Shown one piece after another: positions 12,901 to 26,400 of a stretch of DNA of 64,000 bases. Made by a program: the position numbers and the translations under genes. The notes under the pieces are model-generated. The model saw only the letters and a program-made list of their open reading frames with translations. It was not told the DNA's origin and made no database searches. How positions within the stretch are numbered: position 1 is the first letter of the stretch; every line of letters starts with the position of its first letter. The stretch is from Diospyros lotus (taxonomy: Eukaryota; Streptophyta; Magnoliopsida; Ericales; Ebenaceae), in assembly GCF_014633365.1 (NCBI RefSeq), contig NC_068339.1, positions 28,157,316 through 28,221,315 of the forward strand, written 5' to 3'.

Positions 12901-14350
12901 CTAGGGAAATGCTGCCTGATATGATTGAATATGAGATCTTCACATGCTTTGTCGGTTTCTGTGACCAAATCCACCTGCATTGGTAGACAAAGGTTGATGA
13001 TAACAAGTAGGAATTCATGTTCTCTTCCACAAAAAGTTATGATCAAATGTTGTATTTGGTTTCAGTTCATTACAAAATACATGAAATTATATACAGTTCA
13101 AAACTCTCACTGCTTCTTAGAATCTGTCACACCATATTGTTCAATCATAGGCATCGTACCTGGTTCTATCAGGGTCTTTTCATGCACATGGCCAAACAAT
13201 TTTCACTCATCAGTTGTTGTGCAGAATGCAATAATTCCAATAGTCCTTCCTATATGTTTTTTCTTTATTCTCTTCAATAAGGCTTTTATGCTCTTATGTA
13301 GTCATCTGGGGTCCATGTCCTTCTATCCCCAACCATTAGACCAACACCACCAGCACCAACTTCTCAAAAGCTTGAAAATTGGAATTCTGACTTAAAACAT
13401 TTCCGGACTAGCTTTTTCTGAATTACAAAAAATTTTAGAACTCAACTGGCCATCATTTGTATCATTATTAAAGTTGCAATTTTTTTTAGATGAACGGGTA
13501 TTGGAAAGAACACTACTGGACCTGATTTTAAGCAATCATCATGTTTATCCTCTGTGATCTTTTAGTCCAATTTAAGACAAAAAGAATTGATCAAGGGTGT
13601 TCCCAATACATGAGACTCCCCACTTTGAGAGGGTCGTCCTTTTGTACCTAACCTTACATTTGGTTTGTAAAGAACTTATCAACAAGATCAACTTATTAAG
13701 CCTTAATCCTACTAGGTGGGGTTGGCTCAACATTTCTCCGTGCATCAATCATAATGAAATGCTACATCCATATACAAGTTATAAGCAACTCTCCCCAGCA
13801 TTGGGCCTTCCAGTCACTTTATCTAACCCCCACCTCATATATTACAAGATTCTTCCCCTAAAATCAGTTTCATTTCATATCAAAAGCCGCCAGAAATGTA
13901 CAGAATTCGGTATATATACAATGTCTTCATACATATAAATGTGACAAAACAGAAGAGTAAAGAAGTGCATAGACCTGGCCCTTGTATTCCACATGCTTAG
14001 TTTGGTAGAAGCTTTTACGGATGATCTGTAAACCAAAGATTTAAGAGAGACAGTAAGAGTTACAATGAGCAATTTGACGAAGAAAACAGAAGAGAATCAC
14101 AACAACTGGATTTAGAACACGATTTACGTCTCCGGCCTTCTTGGCTGCATCGACTGCAACGGCGAGGAACTCCGAGCGTAAATCTGAAGATCAATGGAAC
14201 TATATCAGATCGGGCTACAGTGAACAAATACCCACATGTGTATCATGCATAAAACACACACACGCGCGCGCGCGCGCACATATATATATATATACACATG
14301 CGCGCGCGCGGAGACAGAGGAGAGGTTGGGTTGCTACCGTTTTGGGCCAT
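9967..14350 (-). CDS. VTC4: Inositol monophosphatase / L-galactose-1-phosphate phosphatase
   Basis: Mg-dependent phosphatase of the IMPase family. Plant members hydrolyse inositol monophosphate and L-galactose 1-phosphate, feeding inositol and ascorbate synthesis. Twelve coding exons join in frame to 271 aa, the usual family length: 14338-14350, 14128-14183, 13975-14025, 12894-12974, 12663-12766, 12462-12546, 11970-12024, 11800-11843, 10704-10772, 10365-10465, 10228-10284, 9967-10066. Visible motifs: GEE at 70-72, [15 protein letters not shown] at 88-102 (metal ligands E71, D91, D94), GSSALDLC at 194-201, PWDVAAG from 219 (D221), and a C-terminal SLRIAASN. All introns are GT-AG except intron 7, which is GC-AG. 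Odd points: RWCGSSA where I recall RMSGSCA in plant relatives, and Gln213 where the family has Glu. The symbol is by family resemblance; a paralogue is possible. Confidence 0.93.
11844..11969 (-). promoter_or_regulatory. GC-AG intron (IMP intron 7)
   Basis: Exon 7 ends AAAAG and is followed by GCAAGT, the consensus for rare GC donors; the acceptor is CTGCAG before TGTCTTC. Using GC keeps the frame through KVSSQSE. No GT nearby gives a frame-preserving join. Confidence 0.8.
12586..12608. repeat. (TA)n microsatellite in IMP intron 5
   Basis: A run of alternating T and A in the short intron between exons 5 and 6. Confidence 0.8.
13590..13890 (-). repeat. SINE/RTE-derived fragment in IMP intron 3
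   Basis: The stretch around 13686-13725 resembles the complement of the 3' end shared by plant RTE LINEs and their SINEs (CTTAATCC...AGGTGGGGTTGGC). It is preceded by SINE-like sequence. The long frames over it are not genes. Confidence 0.5.
14184..14337 (-). other. IMP intron 1 with mixed CA/CG/TA microsatellite
   Basis: Between the 13-nt exon and exon 2. Holds alternating-purine-pyrimidine runs (CA, CG, TA, then CG) at about 14258-14310, a sequence type able to form Z-DNA and prone to slippage. Confidence 0.6.
14338..14350 (-). CDS. VTC4: First coding exon of the IMP gene (13 nt)
   Basis: Encodes M-A-Q-N plus one base, ending at a GTAGC donor. The acceptor CAG at 14184-14186 supplies the other two bases of codon 5 (Asp). 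The joined start MAQND...[14 protein letters not shown] matches the start of plant IMPs. Without this exon the second exon has an in-frame stop upstream and no ATG. Confidence 0.8.
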
Positions 14351-16656
14351 TTTTCTTTTCCTTCTGGATGAGAAGACAAGAAGGGGAGGAGAGAAATATA
14401 TAGGCTTGCTCTTGAGCTTTGGGGGGCCAAGGACACCTTAATTTATAATAATTAACCAAAAGCAACGAAAGAGTCCTTTTATCATCGCCAAGAACATACA
14501 AAAAAGCAACAAAAGAGGAGATTCTCCAGTTGGAAATTTTATTTGGCCAAAGGCATCTCATGTTCATTGAATGTTGCAGATAACACGAGGCAGCTGCATA
14601 AAGATTTTGACTTTGAATGTTATATTAGAAATAAGACTTGAGTGGCGGCCAACGCTTAAAGCGTGAGTTTTCAAGTGAGAGATTTAAGGACATGAGGGTC
14701 AACAATTTAAAAATGATGCCTTTGATAGCCCATCTACAGTTTTTTTTTTTTTTCTTTTTTTTAGTAATTTGAACAATTTTTAGATCTAATATGATTAACA
14801 AAGCATTAAAAATTGACCCCAAAAAATTTTGTTTTATACAAAATATGTCTCAAAAACGAGAGGGAGAGGGTTTCATAAAAGGAGATCCCTTTAATATTTT
14901 ATTTTTCTTTACACCTCAATTTGGTGAAGGGGGTGCATAAAAGGAAGAAGAAAAGTATTAATAAATATTTTTATTGATTTTATTCTTTTAAATTTGTTAT
15001 TAAAATATCTATAAATACTAATATAATAAAGTGAAGTCTATAATTATGACCTTATTTTTGTTATTATTTGATTTTATGACAATTGTTATATTGTTTGCAT
15101 CAAATAATTGTAGAAAGCAGGTGTGGGCCCAACTGTAAACCCCACCCCTCACTTATCCGCATCGGCCAACATAAATGCGAACAAGATATTAGCACTCTCA
15201 ATTTCATACTCTTTTCTCTTTTTCATTCAAATAATATAAAATTATGTTATCTCTTTAATCTTGTAAAATAAAAATAATAATATATTTCACAATATATTTC
15301 CAAGTTACTTCATAATCTATCATTCCATTCCGCCCTTACTCCATTCATCCCCCAAATATAGCATAAAAATCATCAAAGACAATGCAATCCCCTAATTCAA
15401 TTAACATACATCTTATCTTTGCTTTTATGATAGAATATAAGATAAGATGGGGACAAGAGCAAGATTTTATCCTCTTTATCTTTCTGCTCCTTTTGGTTTT
15501 GGTGGTCTTCCCAAATATAATCAAATCCACATTTCCTTACTGCTTCCTGAATAAAAAATGGCATAAAAATCATTGCTACTAATACAAGGAGGTCAGTGCC
15601 AGGAGCATTTGGAATCCCCAAACATAACTCTATGATGAAAACCAAAATTAGAAAGCGATTAAGAAGAGCAGTAAAGCTTTGGAAAAGATTTGAGGCAATT
15701 ATCAATAACATCTTTTGTTGCTTGAAACAGATTTAAGATACACAAATGCAGTTACCCTTTGGAACTACCCTTTTCAAGTGTCCATCATCATCAGCAAGTT
15801 GTATAAAAAAAAAAAAGTCGTTGATTCTGTTGGTTATATTCTTAGTTATGCCATGCATGCAGTGGCAATGGTTCTGACTGGCCATCCCAAGCATCTCACT
15901 TCAACTTTGCCAGCCAGTCTTCAGAAGGCATCGCATGCTACGAGCAGGGAAGCATCCGCACCATTGCTGACTTTTGCGAGTGTGCGACCAAAGAGTGAAA
16001 ATTATTAAATCTCCAATTAAGAAATAGAAATTTATTTATGTATTTATTTTTTAAATTTTCTATAAGCAAATGTTATTACTTTTTGAAACACAACATGCTC
16101 AATTGTAAGATTAAAATTAAAAAAACTAAAAAAATTATTTTCTACAGTAACGATGTGTGGTAGAAACATCACTATTCTCATAAATAGAAGGAAATTGCTG
16201 ACGGCGGGCCTGTCTAGACCATTTGAGTGGAATATGCCATCATTCGAGCTCATTATTCGGTTCTTTTCACAAGAATATGAGGCAAAAGAATACATTTAGA
16301 TGGGTGCCAAAGACACAAAATGGCATCAATCTTGGGATGCCCTTCTTTGCGGGACGCTTGCCGCTCGGTCTCCACGATTTCGACAAGAGAGGAAAATGGC
16401 ATCAATCTTGTCTCTGGAAAAGAGGGTTAAAGCCTATTATGATAGCCATGCATAATTGTAGTATCTGATGGAGAATCAAGCTCCACCTCATAACTGCACT
16501 AACTTGTACATTATTGCCCCCTTAAAAAAAAAAAAAAAATTGAATCATTCGCACCACAAACACAGACTAAAAGAAAAAAAAAAAAAAGAAAAAATCACAA
16601 ATCCCCAGTAATAGAATAAATCTGCCCAATTAACAAAATTGTATCCTTTGAACCCA

Positions 16657-16718
<62 letters not shown>

Positions 16719-17407
16719 CCCACAAGATCTATCACAATATAACTTTTAGATGGACAAAATTGTGAAACCTTGCTTTCGATGAACAAGACTGTAAGCCCTC
16801 AGGAAACACAGCACCATATTTACCAGATTACATCCTTTCTCTGGTAACTACTACGAGACTAGGTCACTTATTCCTATCCCTATATCTAATAGACACCAAT
16901 CTCTTCTATCCATATATCATAATAGAATGTTAAGACCCAAATCAAAAAGATGATAGAGAAGTAAACCGCTTTAGTTCAATATTATACAAATACAAACGAA
17001 TAAACTGATGCAGCTATAGGAAGTGTTCAAAACCAGGCTTCAGTGTCAAGTATGAACTACTACTAGGATAACAGTCCCTACAAATTCAGGTGATCAAATT
17101 ATTTCACAGTGATCAATCCTCTCATAAAAATCTAGCACCACCAGCCAAAAGGTTCCTCGTCCTCTTCATCTTCGTCTCTTTCTTATTTCTTGTCCCAAGA
17201 AGTTTCCATGTTTAAATTACATAAGGTTGCTAAGAGGTGCTCCGGAAATGGGGAAAGAAAAAAATGGAAAGAGAGGAAAAAAATGTTTAATGGACATCTC
17301 TCAGAATAAAAAAAAAAATCCTGACATGAATTATATATAAGCTATTAATTTGCACGACTTAATTAAGCAAAAGACAAATTACAGAGATTACGCTAAGACG
17401 AAGCCAA
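14351..17407. other. Spacer between the IMP 5' end and the MO25 3' end
   Basis: About 3.06 kb separating two minus-strand genes. It should hold the IMP promoter and 5' UTR (just above 14350) and the MO25 3' UTR (just below 17408). I recognise no gene. The hydrophobic frame at 15397-15711 (minus) matches nothing I know. A-runs occur near 15810, 16525 and 16577. Confidence 0.5.
16658..16714. repeat. (AAT)n microsatellite
   Basis: About 19 uninterrupted AAT triplets (57 bp), long enough to be highly polymorphic. It produces a false poly-Tyr frame on the minus strand. Confidence 0.95.
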
Positions 17408-20400
17408 TCATGGGCGGTCTCCTTGTTCAAGGGCTGCAATCTCTCTAACAACCTGTGCTTTGTCTGCCTCAAACTGTTCATCCTCTGCGCCATAACAAAC
17501 CACAACTGAACTGAGAAACATAGACACAGACTGCTAATTATATAGATGATTAGTCCAAATGTATAGTTGTGTTCTACCTTTTTCTGTCTTGAAATCTGCA
17601 AATAGTCGTAGAAGCTTGCTCCTATTTGCAACAAGAATACTAATAATATCTGGCGGCTTCTGCTGATTGGCAACGAATAACTAGAAAATTGTCTTCAAAT
17701 TAGCAAGAATCCAACAAACTTTGATGATTAACTATAATAGATATAAGACCACATGTTTATGAAACATACCTTAAAAACATGAAATGCTTCTATCTGAATG
17801 CTCTTACTTGATTCCTGAAAAGAAGATTTCTCCACTTAAAACATTTCCATTTCACATTACAAAGGGAGGGGGGATAATCATATGCTGAATACATAGACCT
17901 ATAAACAGTCCGAATTTAGACCAGATCCACTCTAAACCAATAGGTAATGGTCCAGTCCAGATCCATTTATATTTGGACTGGATCCTAAGTGATCTGGTTC
18001 TCATTGATTTGGATCTGGACCTAGTCCAAATCCATTTCTTTTAACTTTTTTTTTTCTTTTTCTTAAACCTACCATCATTTTAACCGTATATACACATTTT
18101 ATGGCCTGCATTCCTTGAGTCATATAAAATTAATTTCAATCCTAAACTAAAAATTATTATTCAAAATTAATAAAAAAAATGTTATTAATACAAATTAGTA
18201 GTTTCAATATTCAACTCTTTGGTCATACCCAACCCACCCAATTTCAACTAAACAATAATATAAAACAGAGTCAAAAATTAAACAAAAACCAATTATTCAT
18301 GTCCAATGTTTTAAAAACCAGACTGAACATGAGGGGAAAGGGTTAAAGGTCGTACCAGGATTTAGTTGAAATATAATATTACATAAATACACAATAACTA
18401 ACTTTATTATCTGAAAATAGAAAAAATAAAAACACATTATATAATCTTTATTAACATTATTCTATATTTAAAAAATCCATAAAATTAATAAATATTCTAC
18501 ATACAAATATAAAAAATCTCAAAAAGTAATGAGAATTGACAACCAGATAACTAAAGTTGAACTGTGAAATATATATTACACCCCCAGTCAAATCCCCTCC
18601 ATTCAAATCAACATGCCTTCCAAAAGCCAACAGTGAAATCGATTTACAGTCCTCCCTCCCTCCCTCCCCTCCCTCTGCCCCCTTCTTGGTGTTTCAGATA
18701 TATCCGAATGCTTCCTGGTGCTTCATATATACATATATTTGTAAGGACTATGTTACAGGTACGTCATTGCCTCGCCTCACCGCGCCTTATCGCCTTGGGT
18801 GAGAGACATTTTAGTCATGCGCCTCACACCGCCTCATCTCACTGTTTTGAGTGAGGGACATTTTAAACATTTTAGCATCATTGTGTAGCCAAAAGTGTAC
18901 ACAATGATATACCAATAGCATTTTCTTATTTGTAAATCAGTGGCTTTTCATGCTTCTCTTCTTTCTCTCTCTCATCCTCAAAATGAAATCCTTGGCCACT
19001 GAGCTCGAGCTCCCCTTTCTAACTGGATCTGAAGCTTTTCCAAATATCCATCAGGGCAGTCTTGATCCAGACCACCTTAAATGCGGGCCTAACAGGTCCG
19101 GACCATATGGATCTGGTCTGGGTCTAGAATTAAATGGGACAGATCTAAAGGGTTTGGTCCAGGGAATCTGGACCAGATCCGGCCTGATATCAGGCCTTCA
19201 ATGCACAGATCTCCGCTTAATGATAATTTTCTCCCCATATTAGATTGTTAGGCAGCTGGTTACCACAAATTCTAAATATGAATCAACTTTTTTTAAAAAA
19301 AAAAAAGTTGCCAGAAATTCCAGAAGGGTTCAGTATTGAGTGGGGACCGGAAAATCACATGGCCACAAAGGCAGTATGATTGCAAGTATCTGCGTCATAT
19401 AAGGCAGCAGAAAGGGAAACAAATTCACCACCAATATGCTGATTCTTCAACAAGAAAAACACTGTGAAACATGAAATCCTTGCTCACAAAATTAAAATAT
19501 CTTCCATGAAGATGAATTCAGAGTCCAGATATGTTCACTTTATTTTGATGTTTTCCTGCTTTTCTTTTTTGAGTTCAGGGGGAGAGTGTCAGATAAAACT
19601 CCAAACAAAAAGAAAAGACAACATACTCTGAGAAGATTCATAAGAATTCTCAAGTTATCCCTCGAGCTCACATATCGTGTCATCACGGCAGAATTTGAAC
19701 GATCCAGTAGCATGTCTCCTAACAGCTGTAAGGGAAAGATGTTTATTAACTAAAGAATAGCAACTATATATATATATATATATATCAAAATATGATGCAA
19801 GCAAAGAGTAAATGCTACACACTTCGGTAAGTAAATGGTCAGAGCAAAACAATATCAACTATCAGACAAATAAAGAAATATAATCAGCACTTTACACAGA
19901 ACCACAGTTTAAAATACGTCAAGGCATTCCACAAACCTGTTCTAAGATCATTTTAGGAACATTGCACAAACATGCTGATCACCACACATCTTCTTAGGAC
20001 CAAATCACAAGTTAAACAAACAGAATTCTTATAAAACTTAAAAAAAAAAAAAAAAGCCCTCTGATTCATGAACAAAATCAAACTATTCTACGCTGGCTTT
20101 TAAATAGAATTCTTGAACTCCAGCAAAATCTACAAGCACCACCAAAACTCATATAAATGGTCATTCTTTACAAAATTAGGATTGTTACAGTTATATTCTT
20201 AAAATTTGTTCCCAGAAAAATAATTACCAATTAACAATGAAGTTCGAAGTATTTACTTACATTGTGAATTTACTTTGTTTTCGAGGAACTCAAGTGATGT
20301 TAAGAGTTAAGGAAAAAGAGCACATATAATCTGCCAATAGCATATCCTTTAGTAATAAGTAACCCTTTTCTTAGTTAAAGAAAAAGAAAAGAGAAAGATT

Positions 20401-23400
20401 ACCATTTTCTATAGAGTATAAATGTTCACAAAGCCATTGTTTGACTTGGTACAAAATCAACAAGAAAACAAAAGCAACGAAAGATAACACATTATTTAAT
20501 ACACCATATGAGGGCATCCCAATGCAAAAGGTGTTATGACCTGGGGTTGGAATTGTAATTAGGGAACTATTGTAACTGCTGTAAGAAGCTATTGGTTAGG
20601 CAGTTAGACCAAGCCTAACTAACTTGGCTGACAGTTAGCCCTCCTAACTGTAATAAGTGCCTTAAAAGAAGGCTGTTGTAGAAGGAGACGGCAGTTTTGG
20701 AATAACAGATTTCCCTCCAATCCCTTTCTTCTCAATTTCTCTCTCAATCTCCCTAAATCCCATCTTTTTCTCGAAATTCTTCTTGAATTTCCGCAATTGC
20801 CCAGCCTTCAATCTGAGGGCTTGACAAAAGGCTCCCGACTTTGCATAGGTTGGGAGAGGATCATATTGTATGCAACCTTACCCTTTGCAAAGAGGCTGTT
20901 TCCACAACTAGAGCCCAAGGCCTTCCGTCACAAAGGAACAACTTTACCAACAACCTTACCATTACTACCAAGGCTTGCCTCTATTGTAATACACCATATT
21001 TGTATAAGATAAACATTTTGTCGTGATGTCAAATTTATTACAGTTAGCATGCTAGCAAACACCATAAACTTTTGACCTACCTTGACAGCTTGTCGTCTGG
21101 TAATGTAATTTGGAGATTCCAGCAGTTTTGAGTTATACTCTGCAAAAAACTGAAAAGACAAATTTTGTGGACAATATCAAGTACTGATCAACCAGAAGCA
21201 AAACCAAGAACAGCAACAAAACAATAATGATAACAACAACAATGATGATAGCAGGAAGTTGATTAAAAGGTAAAACCTAACAAGTGTCAGGCATGTCAAA
21301 TGTGGTCAATGTTAGACAAGTGACATGCAACAGCTACTCATGCATGACAGGAAAAACTTAATCAAGTAGACCCAAAATTCTATTTTATATTGACTTATTT
21401 GACACATCTAGCACATGGCTCTGCAAATGTTGGTGAATCCTATCACAGTAGTACATTGCTCACAAGACAGTTAATTAACAGCTGAAAAGGATCGCATAAA
21501 GACAGTTATCAACTTGCACATTTGGACATTGGCAACCCAGAGGAAATCTACTTGTGAAGATACCAACGTTGACAGAGTAACCATAAAATTTCGAGACATG
21601 ATACAACCAACACCAAACTTTAGTCCCACTAGATGTGGTTGGATACATGGATTCTAGCCCTCCAATCATCTTTATATCTTCTATAAAGAAATCATATTCC
21701 ATATCATGCCTAAGAGCCTCCCACCAAGTTTATTTTGGTCTTCCTCTACCTTTTTTGCAACAAACTTCTTCCATTTTGCCCACTTTCTTCACAAGTGCGT
21801 CCATAGGTCACATGCCCAAACCATATTAAGCGTGTCTCACATATTTTATCTTTAATAAGTGCTACTTAAAATTTATTATAGATAACCTCATTTTTTATTT
21901 TGTATTTATATAACCACAAATCCATTGCAGCATCTTGTCACTGACCTTGGCAGAAACAATAGAGTTTCCCTTGATTCAGTGAGATTCACGGGATTGTAAC
22001 AGGGAAAATTAGAGAGAGCAGAGGAAGAACAGAGAGAATAGAGAGAAAAGAGTGAGACAAGAGAGAGTGTAGAGGGAGAAAAATTGAGTTGTTTTGTATT
22101 TGATTTTGCATAACCTCTCCCACAGAGTAGGGAGCGTAAATATACTCGCTTGGCATGGGTGCGAATGCAGCAGATCATCCCCCTTATAGCAGTTACAACT
22201 TCTTTTGTCCTTTTCTATGGCCTCACATGTGGCCCTCCTATGCTAATAGAATTGACAACTGGAAATTAAGTACAGTAATTGAAATAAAAGAATTATAGCA
22301 TAACAAGAAAACAAAATAAAGATTGAACATTAAGGTAAAAAATTTAAAATAACCATAGCCGTGACAATTTCCCCTCCCTTAGAAACATTTCTTGTCCTCA
22401 AGAAATGCTAAGAAGACTCGCACCCTTGGAAAACGCTGGAGTAAGCTCGATAGATACTCCCAGGTGTTGCCTTTGGTGTCCCCATGCTCCCATTTCACCA
22501 ATACTTGGATGAGGGGAATCCCCTGATTGTATACAACTCTCCTGTCCATAATACCTTCTGGCTCCATCTGGCTATCCTTCTCCTTAGGTAGTGTAGGTAG
22601 AGCTGGGTTGACCTGTTTGGTTCCAGTTGACCCATAGTTGTTAAAGGCGCGCCTAGGCGCAAAGCGCCTTAAGGAGCCAATTCAGCGCCTCGCTTGGGCT
22701 AAGGCAAGGCGATTTCGGCAAGGCCATCGCCTTGCATGGTGAGGCGAGAGGCGCGCTTCATGAAACTTAGGTTTTAATTAAAACCTGAGCAGCCCAATTC
22801 TTCCCCCTCTTCTCAGTTCCAGCATGCATACATTACATTTACTTTGGTGTCCCCAGAAAATGTCAACATTTTCTTTTATTTATATTTTTTACATTCCATT
22901 TACTTTAATACATAAATGTAAATAAGAAAGTACCCTCCATTTAGATTCAATAAAAATATCTAAAAAATCAAAATCCATAACAATAAGAAAATAGAATTTT
23001 GGTTTTAATACAAACTTGGGATTTAGCGATTTTACCACCCCCAAAATACATACCTACTATTTTTTGAAAAATTCATTAAAAATCATTTTAACAACAATGA
23101 ATATTAGTTATCAAAATACCGGGAGATAGTTTTTCAAAATGAAAATATTTTCTTATATGTCTCCTTATAATGTGCTAATCTTCTAAACTTAGAAAAATAA
23201 CATTTTTCAAAATGAAAACATTTTCTTGATTGTGGACTTGTAGTGTTTATATGTTTGTTTAGAACTTTGCATGATGATTGGTACTTGTTTGAGTTTGAGA
23301 CTTTAAGTTTGAATTTTGATGATGTTTTTAGTTTAGAATTTGCATGATGAATGAATGAACTTTGATGTTGTTAGTTTAGAATTTGAAGATAATGAATCAT

Positions 23401-26400
23401 TAATGATATGCATGTGTTATTATTGATAATTTGATAGTTTTTTATAATTTTACAAGATTTTGAGTTTTTTTTCTAAAAGGTGCGCCTCGCTTCGCAAAGG
23501 CGCGTCAGGCTCCAGGACCCTTTGCGCCTCGCGCCTTTTAGAACTATGGGTTGACCTCTTCAAAAGGGTCACATGAAAAACCGGATGTATGTAGCCTTTG
23601 GGTAATTGGAGCCGGTAAGCCACCTTGCCGATTTTGTCTATTATGATGAATAAACCAAAATACTTGGGACTTAACTTGGACACTGATCCCTGACTGATGG
23701 ACTTCAAGTGTGGATACCTTAGCCTTAGATATACTTTTTCTCCCACCTCCAATTCTCAGTCACTTCTCTTCTTGTCTATGTATTGCTTCATCCGATTCCG
23801 AGCTAAAGCCAACTCATATTTTAATTGTTGCAAAACAACCCTCCTTTGCTGTAGGTATTCTTCCACTGACATTGCTGTAGTATGCCCTTCTATGGTAGGT
23901 AACAGTGGGGGTTTGTATCCATATAGTGTCTCAAATGGGGACATTTTTAGGGATGTGTGGTAAGTAGAATTATACCACCATTGTGTCAAGGCTAACCACC
24001 TATGCTAGTTCTTGGGCTGCTAGATACACATGCACCTTAGGTAGGTTTCTAGCACTTGGTTAACCCTCTCAGTTTGCCCATCCGTTTGGGGGTGATAGGC
24101 TGTTGACATGATGAGCTTAATTTCCATAGATCCCATAAGCTCCTGCCAAAAATGACTTGTAAACACCTTGTCACGGTCTGATACAATGGTTCTCGGCACC
24201 CTATGCTGTGACACTACCCTATTCATAAATACCCTAGCTACCTCCTTGGCTATGTAAGGGTGAGCCAACCCTATAAACTGAGTAAACTTTGTGAACCTGT
24301 CCACTGCAACCATAATACTGTCCTTCCCTTCTGACTTAGGCAATCCTTTGATAAAATCCATGGTCATACTAATTCAAGCTCAGTCAGGTACTGGTAGGGG
24401 CTGTAGGAGATCGGGTAAGCCACATTCTCATGCTTACACCTCTTGCATGTGTCACATGCTAACACGAAATTCTTTACATCCGTTTTCATCTTGGGCTAAT
24501 AGAATAACTATTTAACCCTAAGATAGGTGTTTTGGAAACCCAAATGTCCCCCCACTGGTGACTCATGCAAGGACTGCAAGATTTTTTGCTTAAGGTCCCC
24601 TTTACCCCCTATGACAATCCTGCCATTAAACCTCAACACCCTCTCTATTAGAGTGTAACTTCCAGCCCCGTTAGACTCCACCACTAGCCTTTCGAGTAGC
24701 TCCCTTATCTGTTCATCGTTGGCATAGCTATCAATAACTTCCTGACACCACTCAGGCACCACAATAGTAATGGATGCCACACTACCTTCCTCTTGGCACC
24801 TTGATAGTGTATCGACAGGTACATTTTCCTTGCCTTGCCTATATTGTATTGAATAATCAAGTCCCATCAACTTGGTGTCACGGATCGGATTTTATTACAA
24901 CAATTTTGTTTTTCTTAAGTGGCTGTAACTCTTTTATATTTCCTTTGTATTTCCTTTACTATTGTAGTTTCTGTAATTTATTTTCTTTTACTGCTGTATT
25001 TGGGAATATTTCTGTTAGGCTTAGTAAGAGAGAGAGAGCACATGTTGGGGTTAGAATAGGACAAAGGAGACAGTTGCAACCGTTTTAGGGAATGATCTGT
25101 TGTGGTAGCATCATCCTAAGGTCCTATAAATACTCCCCAAGGCCTCGGGGAAGGATTATCGAAAATCAAGAACAATATCTACTTCTCTCTCAATTTCTCT
25201 CTTCTCTCAACTCTACTTCCTTCCCCCTATTCTTCTTCCTACTTTCCTACCGCGAACTACTTATTCGCACCGAACCAAGAAGTCCGCCATTGTCTCTGCT
25301 TGACAATGACAATTTGGTATCAGAGCACTAGTCTTGGTCAGAGTTATTAGAGGGTTCTTTGATGGCGGAAGGTACCTACATGAAGAACTACAAGTCGCAG
25401 CTGTAGCAATTCGGCTCGACTTTGTCCGAATTCTAGAGTTGGGTAGATTGACTGGAGCGGGGTTCAGAGCGCAAACACGAAGTAATCCTAACTATGGATC
25501 TCAAGGTGGAGAGCTCAATCGGAGGACTGGAAAGGAGGCTCAATGGAGCTCTATCTCAAATGTGAAAGGATAACATGCAAATGAGAGTAGAGTTGGGGGC
25601 CTAGTTATAGCAGTTTATGGTCATGTTCACTCACCAAAACATGGCAAGATTGGCTCCTGATTTCCCTCCTAGGGATAGAACAAAGCCCATATTACCAGAA
25701 AATAGAAGGGACAGAGTAGATGGGAATAATGAGATTGGAATTGACTCGGAGGAAGATGTAGATAGTATCAGAGCTAACCTTTGGAGAAGGCAGTCTAATG
25801 AGAGCAGGGAGTGGTGCCGAGGCGTGAGGGCCTGAACAAGGAGCGACTCCTGGCAGGCTTCTAAGATGGCAGCCCCTAAAGGGGAGAAGATCTGAGACCA
25901 GTTGTAAGATCACATGACGAGGACGTCATGTGCTCAAGAATAGGAGAATGTAATACTCCAAGAGCTCAAGGTCAGGCATAAGAAGGGACTCTAGAGAAGC
26001 TAGTATATATATCGAGGATAGTAAAGAAGAAAACAACACTAGCTAGATACTTTTTGAGCTGAATGTGGATAAAGAACTCCCGCGTTAAGCGTGTTTGAAC
26101 TAGAGTAACTCCAGGATGGATGACCCCTGGAAAGTTCGCATAAGCTCATCAGGATAAATTGATCTGATCCCTCATATCGCTCGATGCGAGATGATACAGT
26201 CAATGTTTAAGCTCAGCCCAAGGTATTTTGGGCCATATCCTATAATAGCTAGAGTAGGAAAGGTTGCCTATCGCCTACAGTTGCCTAAAGGAACACAAAT
26301 TCATCTAGCGTTCCATGTATCACTGTTAAAAAAGTCGATAGGGGCAGAATAGGTGAGTCTTGCATTACCCTCTCTCCCTAAGGAAGTGAACCAAAGCAAT

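Noticed and set aside
13597..13938. 113-codon frame in IMP intron 3
   Set aside because: Covers SINE/RTE-derived sequence and the exon-distal intron; no conserved protein.
15397..15711. 104-codon hydrophobic frame on the minus strand
   Set aside because: No known similarity, overlapping frames on both strands, AT-rich spacer; not supported as a gene.
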